Shown one piece after another: positions 6,723 through 10,476 of a stretch of DNA of 10,476 bases. The notes beneath the pieces are model-generated. The model did not search any database, was not told the DNA's origin, and saw only the letters and a list, made by a program, of their open reading frames with translations. The DNA comes from Deltaproteobacteria bacterium (GTDB taxonomy: Bacteria > Desulfobacterota > JADFXK01). The stretch spans positions 1 through 10,476 of the forward strand of contig JADFYA010000098.1 in assembly GCA_015233285.1 (NCBI GenBank). The letters run 5' to 3'. Positions within the stretch are counted from its first letter, which is position 1, and each line of letters starts with the position of its first letter. Position numbers and translations under genes: made by a program.

Positions 6723-7350
6723 TGCCCGGCAGGCCCAGGCGGATGAAAAAAAAGAACAAGGCTGGCTGGATAAGAGGCGGACGGTGCTTGACCGGTTACG
6801 TCGGGACAAGAAGCCGGCCCATCACAATCAGGCCGAAATTCAGGCGGAGAAACAAAGACTCCGGGCCGAGGTGGATAAATTAGAAGGCGAAAATCATTCT
6901 CTCACCCGCCGGGTGAAGGATCTTGATACTCAGCTCTTCGAACTTAAACAACAGGCCCAGTTGTCCTACACCAGGTCTGATGAGCTTAAGAATAAGCTTA
7001 CCGAGGTGTTGGCCCTGGAAAGAGGGTTGGCCGACGAGATTCGTTTCTTTGAGTCTGAAAAGGCCGCCCTTTCCCAGGAATATCTGGTTATATCCAATCA
7101 GGTCGGGGCCAACATGGTCGTTCTTGATCAGACGGCCAAAGATATCGATTTTTTGAATGGGGAAGTGGAGGCGACTATCACCAAGATGGACATGACAAAG
7201 GATGAAGTTATGGATATCTATAGTGATGTTGACCACCTGGATGAAAAGATCACCGGAATGATCGCATCGCTCAAAGAGTTGTCCCGCCGGATGCAACGGA
7301 TGGAAAAGAATATTAAGATAGTTTACTACCAGATGAAGAAAAATGTATAG
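6703..7350 (+). CDS. Coiled-coil protein, function unknown
   Basis: This 215-residue protein is made from a start inside the end of the HEAT gene (20-base overlap). I chose the second of two adjacent ATGs because GAGGA at 6693-6697 is then 5 bases away. Residues 1-45 are basic and polar with no hydrophobic segment; residues 46-210 are an amphipathic helix with heptad spacing. A hydrophobic patch lies near YLVISNQVGANMVVLDQ (about 125-145) and a short aromatic end (IKIVYYQMKKNV) closes it. The DEIRFFESEKAALSQ segment resembles TEINFLESKLHASAE in the product of the next gene, so they may be distant paralogues. Overlap upstream and an 8-base gap downstream mark a tight three-gene operon, suggesting that its product binds the HEAT protein or its neighbour. 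Confidence 0.82.
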   Translation: MATSPGDARQAQADEKKEQGWLDKRRTVLDRLRRDKKPAHHNQAEIQAEKQRLRAEVDKLEGENHSLTRRVKDLDTQLFELKQQAQLSYTRSDELKNKLTEVLALERGLADEIRFFESEKAALSQEYLVISNQVGANMVVLDQTAKDIDFLNGEVEATITKMDMTKDEVMDIYSDVDHLDEKITGMIASLKELSRRMQRMEKNIKIVYYQMKKNV

Positions 7351-7358
7351 GGGAGCTT

Positions 7359-8234
7359 ATGATCACCGCAGCTACGCTTGAAGAAAAGCTTAAATCACCT
7401 GTGACCGCGTGGACGGAATGGCCGGCACCCGATACTCTCCCGGATATTGACGAGCGAATAGCGGAAGCCTTGAAAGATGATGCGTCCACACCAGCCCAGG
7501 TCATTAAGGAAGTGCCGGTACCCAAGATCGCCGGCCTTGACCTGTTGAAAGGGGGAGGCTATGATGTTGATTTAGAAAAGACCATCAACGACATGCTCTC
7601 CATTATCAGGAACATGGAATCCCAGTTGGAGAACGTGCTCGGTATCAATTCCCTGCTGGAAAAAGATCTCCGTGAATCTAAGGGTATGGTTACCCGGCTA
7701 AAGGCTGATAAGACGCACCTGGAAAACGAAATTGCCGGGATGAAAGAGGCGATCCCGTCTAAGCGGGAAATCCAAATTGAGATCGATCACCTGGTGGAGG
7801 AGCGAAATATCGCCCAGAAGAGCATCCATGACCTTAAGGCAAATTATAAGAAGATCCAGCAAGATTTGATCCAGTACCAAAATCGGATCGGTAACCTGGA
7901 AGAAGAGAAGAGGGATTTCGTCACTGAAATTAATTTCCTTGAATCTAAATTGCACGCCTCGGCCGAAAAAATCAGCCGGTTCGAAAACGAACTCATCTCG
8001 TTGCGGGGCGAGAAAATAGCTCAACGTGACAGAATAAATGCGCTGGAAGAAGAGTTGCAGGAGACTCTAAATGAAAAGTACCGGCTCCAGATGGAGCTTA
8101 AAGAAACCAAAGAAGGCATGGCCGAGTTGCATGCGGCCCTGACCGACTCAAAACTTCAGGCCAAGAAATCGTTCTACAAAGCAGCCGAGCAACCGGCATT
8201 CAGCAGTAATCAACCAGCAGCAAGCAACGAGTAA
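7359..8234 (+). CDS. Coiled-coil protein with Pro-rich head, function unknown
   Basis: This 291-residue soluble protein has a GGGGAG ribosome site (7350-7355) correctly spaced from ATG 7359. Residues 1-65 are rich in Pro, Asp and Ala (VTAWTEWPAPDTLPDIDE) and look flexible. Residues about 68-268 are a long coiled coil rich in Glu/Lys/Leu with an interruption at EAIPSKREIQ. The last 16 or so residues (AEQPAFSSNQPAASNE) differ sharply from the rest and are encoded by a heptanucleotide array that contains the stop codon, so the original C-terminus was probably different. Operon spacing of 8 bases links it to the gene before. No enzymatic motif is present. The role is likely structural. Confidence 0.83.
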   Translation: MITAATLEEKLKSPVTAWTEWPAPDTLPDIDERIAEALKDDASTPAQVIKEVPVPKIAGLDLLKGGGYDVDLEKTINDMLSIIRNMESQLENVLGINSLLEKDLRESKGMVTRLKADKTHLENEIAGMKEAIPSKREIQIEIDHLVEERNIAQKSIHDLKANYKKIQQDLIQYQNRIGNLEEEKRDFVTEINFLESKLHASAEKISRFENELISLRGEKIAQRDRINALEEELQETLNEKYRLQMELKETKEGMAELHAALTDSKLQAKKSFYKAAEQPAFSSNQPAASNE

Positions 8235-8255
8235 CTATCAACTATTGACAAGCAA
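8186..8255 (+). repeat. Heptanucleotide array crossing a stop codon
   Basis: Ten 7-base units in register run from the 3' end of the coiled-coil gene, through its TAA (inside the unit CGAGTAA at 8228-8234), into the intergenic region. Units match CNAGCAA with several diverged copies. It shows that these arrays can expand into coding sequence. Confidence 0.65.
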
Positions 8256-8261
8256 CCCAAT

Positions 8262-8626
8262 GTCATTGACTTAAGAGACGGACAAACGAGCTGAATTTAA
8301 TAAAATGTCAATTCCGTTTAAGCCCTGAAAGGGCGCTATAGGTTAGCCCAGGGCAGCGCCCTGGGAAATACGGCAAGTTACGTGTCAGCAGGATGGTCAG
8401 GAGGGCGGCCAGCCCCCAAAGTCATTTCTGATGGATGGGATATCCGTTACGGCTGAGATACGGAATTGCCGGCGATTTTATGTGACCATTAAATGGTATT
8501 TTATATAGTCGCCGCCCCTACCCAGGGCGCTGCCCTGGGCTAACCTAGAGCGCCCCGTTGGGGCTTATGCGGAATTGGCCATTTATTAAAATCAGATCCG
8601 CTGACCCTGCACCTTAAGTCAATGAC
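8262..8626 (+). mobile_element. Inverted-repeat element A, MITE- or BIME-like, no gene
   Basis: Two 75-base arms (8291-8365 and 8521-8595) are inverted copies with 64 of 75 positions identical by hand alignment. Outside them a perfect 14-base inverted pair (8262-8275 GTCATTGACTTAAG, 8613-8626) extends the symmetry. Each arm carries its own hairpin, CCCAGGGC-AGC-GCCCTGGG in the left arm. A 16-base perfect direct repeat, ACTATTGACAAGCAAC, lies at 8241-8256 and 8625-8640, as a target duplication or a duplicated leader block would. The centre (8366-8520) has no credible reading frame but contains a nested hairpin around ACCATTAAATGGT (8485-8497). A third copy of the arm is at 146-220. It occupies most of the 431-base gap 8235-8665. 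Confidence 0.6.
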
Positions 8627-8632
8627 TATTGA

Positions 8633-8660
8633 CAAGCAACGAGCAACCGGAACCGAGAGG
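8633..8660 (+). repeat. Short heptamer array ending in ribosome site
   Basis: Four 7-base units end in CGAGAGG at 8654-8660, which is 5 bases from the ATG at 8666. The same last unit with the same spacing precedes the gene at 1000, so the array supplies the Shine-Dalgarno sequence in both cases. Confidence 0.6.
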
Positions 8661-8665
8661 CTGAC

Positions 8666-9250
8666 ATGGACGATACCTTGGATATTCAATTCCTCCAAGA
8701 AAAAGAGATGGCCGACGAGATCGATTATCATAAAGTGGCTGCAGATATTAGGGAAATTGGAGAATTGGAGAAGATGAAGAGGTTCTTGGAGGCGGAAAAC
8801 GACCGGTTGCGCCGGCAAGTCGATATCTTGACCGGAGAGCTGGATGGCATAAGCATCGCCCTTTCCTCCACTAAGTCCTATACCGCCTCCTATCTGGAAA
8901 GGCGGCGGAAAAGCCTGGAAAACATTGACAAACAAAAAAGCCGAAAAGAGCTGTTACTAAACGAAATAGACCAATTGCATTTAAAGGTCAAAGCATCTCA
9001 AGAGGACGAAAGGTCTTTGGCTAACTTGTCCAACTCCCTTGAAGAAGAATTGGACGGCATTAGGGATGAGAGGCTGTTGGTCAGGAAAAAGTTTAGTGAC
9101 ATGAAATCCGGAATTAACCAGATTGCCAAACATAAGGAATCGAAATTACCCGACCTGAAATCTTATGACGACGTCCTCAGGCAGATCTACCGGGTATTTA
9201 AGGAAACTCAACATAGAATGGACGTGTCTTTGATTATGAAAAAGAGATGA
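8666..9250 (+). CDS. Coiled-coil protein, function unknown
   Basis: This 194-residue soluble protein starts at ATG 8666, directed by GAGAGG at 8655-8660. Residues 1-30 are acidic (MDDTLDIQFLQEKEMADEID). Residues about 30-150 are heptad-patterned helix with a leucine-rich core (FLEAENDRLRRQVDILTGEL). After a short break (KESKLPDLKSYDD) a last helix of about 30 residues ends in a basic tail (LIMKKR). The stop overlaps the start of the next gene (ATGA), so the two are translated together and probably work as a pair. Its leader shares the repeat-A arm and TCAATGAC block with the first gene, though that may reflect repeat spread rather than co-regulation. Family not recognised. Confidence 0.82.
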   Translation: MDDTLDIQFLQEKEMADEIDYHKVAADIREIGELEKMKRFLEAENDRLRRQVDILTGELDGISIALSSTKSYTASYLERRRKSLENIDKQKSRKELLLNEIDQLHLKVKASQEDERSLANLSNSLEEELDGIRDERLLVRKKFSDMKSGINQIAKHKESKLPDLKSYDDVLRQIYRVFKETQHRMDVSLIMKKR

Positions 9251-9633
9251 ACGTATCGGATGTGGACCGGATTTTTGATTGTTTAGATCAACACCTGGGC
9301 TATCTCAACCGTCATTTCGGACTGATGACCGAGGCCCGGCAGACCAGACTAACTCGAGACATAAGATACTTGCTTCTTGACAACATTGCCCGCAGAATCA
9401 GGCTTGCTTTTTATGACCCGGCCGATCGGGAAGCCATTCTGCTCCAGTTTGTCTATTCCTTGGAGGATGAGGTTGAGCTGCCTGATCATATCAACTTTAC
9501 GCTCAACGAATCCCTGGGAAGTATTGCTTTTGATGTGTTTATTGAATTCACCGAGGCTTTTTTGAGTCTGCCCAAAGAAGACCGGGAATTGCTGATAAAC
9601 AATACGGAAACCAAGTGGCACACCTACTATTGA
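9247..9633 (+). CDS. Orphan small helical protein, not coiled coil
   Basis: This 128-residue protein begins in an ATGA overlap with the upstream coiled-coil gene; AAAGAG just ahead can serve as ribosome site. Unlike its neighbours it has a normal globular composition with Phe, Tyr, Leu and a single Cys. It seems to be mainly helical: an N-terminal helix, LTRDIRYLLLDNIARRIRLAF (about 34-54), FYDPADREAILLQFVYSLEDEV (about 54-75), then helices ending in the tail TETKWHTYY. There is no signal peptide, membrane segment or catalytic motif that I recognise. Tight coupling suggests it binds the coiled-coil partner encoded just before. Likely conserved because the frame uses the expected codon bias; function unknown. 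Confidence 0.78.
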   Translation: MNVSDVDRIFDCLDQHLGYLNRHFGLMTEARQTRLTRDIRYLLLDNIARRIRLAFYDPADREAILLQFVYSLEDEVELPDHINFTLNESLGSIAFDVFIEFTEAFLSLPKEDRELLINNTETKWHTYY

Positions 9634-9722
9634 CCCGAAAAAACGATAAATGGCTATTGCATTGTATCGTTCATAAGTGATAAGTTCTAGACTAAATCTG
9701 AGCTAAGATGATATCTTCATGG

Positions 9723-9748
9723 AGGGCCTGATAAGGTCCGCCCTTTTT
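9723..9748 (+). terminator. Weak intrinsic terminator candidate
   Basis: AGGGC (9723-9727) pairs with GCCCT (9740-9744) around a 12-base loop, followed by four more T. The stem is short. It lies in the 178-base gap between the orphan gene and the STAS gene. Another inverted pair, AACGATA (9642-9648) and TATCGTT (9665-9671), lies upstream. A TATAAT at 9784-9789 is too close to the ribosome site to be a convincing -10 box. Confidence 0.35.
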
Positions 9749-9811
9749 CGACCGGTGGGCCGCCATGAACACCCAGTATCCGGCTATAATATTTTGGGGA
9801 GGCTTGAACCA

Positions 9812-10117
9812 ATGGCTATTAAAGCGCAATTATCTGATGATGGAAAAACGTTAACTATCGCTGTCACCGGAAGGCTTGATATTATGACGCACGGCGATTT
9901 TGTCCAGGCCTACACAACCGGGGTCGAATCAGTGTCCAAATGGATTGTCGATATGTCAGGTACGGAATATATCGATAGTTCCGCCTTGGGCATGCTTTTG
10001 ATACTTCGTGAGAAAGCTGGAGGAGATAAAGCGGATATCACTCTCTTGAATCCTAATCCCGACATCAAAAAAACTTTGCGTACGGTAACTTTTGATAAAT
10101 TTTTCAAAATTCAATGA
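9812..10117 (+). CDS. STAS-domain protein (anti-sigma-factor-antagonist type)
   Basis: This 101-residue single-domain protein is the length of SpoIIAA-family STAS proteins. Strand GKTLTIAVTGRLDI (about 11-24) is followed by WIVDMSGTEYIDSSALGMLL (about 44-63). The DSSALG at residues 55-60 is the conserved loop that carries the phosphorylatable serine. The rest (LREKAGG.., ITLLNPNPDIKKTL, then TFDKFFKI) matches the family's later helices and strand. GGGGAGG at 9796-9802 is well spaced from ATG 9812; an upstream in-frame ATG at 9719 lacks a ribosome site and runs through the terminator-like stem. In known systems the serine is phosphorylated by an anti-sigma or partner-switch kinase and reversed by a PP2C phosphatase; neither is in the window. 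A partner-switch role for the adjacent actin-like gene is possible but inferred from position. The family call is firm. Confidence 0.9.
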   Translation: MAIKAQLSDDGKTLTIAVTGRLDIMTHGDFVQAYTTGVESVSKWIVDMSGTEYIDSSALGMLLILREKAGGDKADITLLNPNPDIKKTLRTVTFDKFFKIQ

Positions 10118-10249
10118 CTTCCAGGACCTGCCCGATAAAGAGCTTTGCTTTCTCTGTGCCGGGACTTAACCTACCAGGGCTGCGGCAATATTGTCGAGGC
10201 GGTCTATGCTTACCCCAACGGCCATTTAAGACATAAAAGTAGGACATAA
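10116..10249 (+). pseudogene. Frame-broken short Cys-containing gene remnant
   Basis: Two frames read like one protein split by a frameshift. One (from 10116) gives DFQDLPDKELCFLC; another (from about 10160) gives RDLTYQGCGNIVEAVYAY and continues to TAA at 10247-10249. One base missing near 10158 would join them into a peptide with CxxC and a later Cys. The second frame ends 17 bases before the next ATG, like a normal operon gene. No start with ribosome site is visible for the first frame. A 40-codon frame from ATG 10114 crosses the same bases but its translation is not protein-like. No known family is asserted. Confidence 0.35.
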
Positions 10250-10266
10250 TAAGGAGACAGAGGAAG

Positions 10267-10476
10267 ATGGAGCTTGACGGTATACAAAAACGGATAGAAG
10301 CAATGAAAAGTCACCTGACTGAAGACTCTCCGCTTATGGGAAATCCAGGCGAAGCCAAGATAGACCGGCAGGTCGAAAAAGCGGTGGAAGCGTCCCATAA
10401 GGCGGTTGTGGCCACCGAAAAAGAGATCGGAGAAGACGCCGACAAGCCTAAGGGACCAGTGGGATTGGATATCGGC
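10267..10476 (+). CDS. Actin-fold (ASKHA) ATPase, partial, with N-terminal extension
   Basis: The first 70 residues are present and the window ends inside the gene. The start ATG follows AAGGAG at 10251-10256. The last visible residues, PVGLDIG (64-70), match the phosphate-1 strand of the actin/Hsp70/sugar-kinase superfamily, as in FtsA, PilM and MreB, where Asp-x-Gly begins the ATP-binding loop. In those proteins this motif is close to the N-terminus; here it is preceded by about 63 charged, Ala/Glu/Lys-rich residues predicted helical, so an extra adaptor segment is fused in front. With only one motif seen, the subfamily (FtsA, PilM/EutJ, MamK or ParM-like) cannot be fixed, and a non-actin superfamily member is possible. 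Its place after the coiled-coil genes suggests a filament or motor-like partner. Confidence 0.6.
   Translation, partial: MELDGIQKRIEAMKSHLTEDSPLMGNPGEAKIDRQVEKAVEASHKAVVATEKEIGEDADKPKGPVGLDIG

Noticed and set aside
9719..9811. Longer STAS protein starting at ATG 9719
   Set aside because: The 31 extra residues have no ribosome site, cover the terminator-like stem and lie outside the STAS fold; ATG 9812 has GGGGAGG well placed.
323..10476. Magnetosome (mam/mad) gene cluster
   Set aside because: Coiled coils with an actin-like gene recall mad loci, but no MamA, MamB, MamE, MamI or other diagnostic protein is present and I cannot match any product to a named Mad protein.

Overview
The window is a single-strand (+) cluster of genes for soluble, almost wholly alpha-helical proteins. 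Eight consecutive genes encode coiled-coil or helical scaffold proteins. They are followed by a small orphan helical protein, a STAS-domain protein and the first 70 codons of an actin-fold (ASKHA) ATPase. None of the products shows a signal peptide or membrane segment, and there is no enzyme, transporter, RNA gene, transposase or CRISPR array. The roughly balanced base composition, strong GGAGG-type ribosome sites and intergenic heptamer runs (GCAAC/GTAAC style) fit an uncultured member of the Desulfobacterota (former Deltaproteobacteria) or a neighbouring phylum. That placement is a weak inference from style, not from a marker gene.

Layout. Bases 1-322 are leader and repeats. Then come a small helical-hairpin protein (323-658); a repeat-filled gap with a palindromic element and a heptanucleotide array (659-999); a degenerate receiver fused to a long coiled coil (1000-2535); two further large coiled-coil proteins (2537-3574 and 3670-4869); and a HEAT-repeat protein with a helical N-terminus and a Pro/Glu tail (5061-6722). 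This last gene overlaps a coiled-coil gene (6703-7350), which is 8 bases from another (7359-8234). A 431-base gap carries a large inverted-repeat element (about 8262-8626). After it lie a coiled-coil protein (8666-9250) overlapping an orphan helical protein (9247-9633), a STAS protein (9812-10117), a frame-broken Cys-containing remnant (10116-10249) and the start of the actin-like gene (10267 to the end, cut by the window).

How the parts may work together (inference). An actin-family ATPase next to a battery of coiled-coil proteins, a HEAT solenoid and two signalling-type folds (a receiver that has lost its phospho-acceptor, and a STAS domain that keeps its serine motif) looks like a cytoskeletal or scaffold system with regulatory adaptor domains. 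Coiled-coil genes next to an actin-like gene also occur in the mad part of deltaproteobacterial magnetosome islands (Mad28 is actin-like), but no magnetosome mam gene is visible here and homology cannot be claimed from this window.

Non-coding layer. Three families of intergenic repeat recur: a REP-like hairpin arm (146-220, 8291-8365, 8521-8595), a second palindromic repeat (1-99 and 757-919), and heptanucleotide arrays of consensus CNAGCAA. The arrays lie just upstream of several start codons, and in two cases the last unit is the Shine-Dalgarno sequence. One array runs through the 3' end of a coding region.
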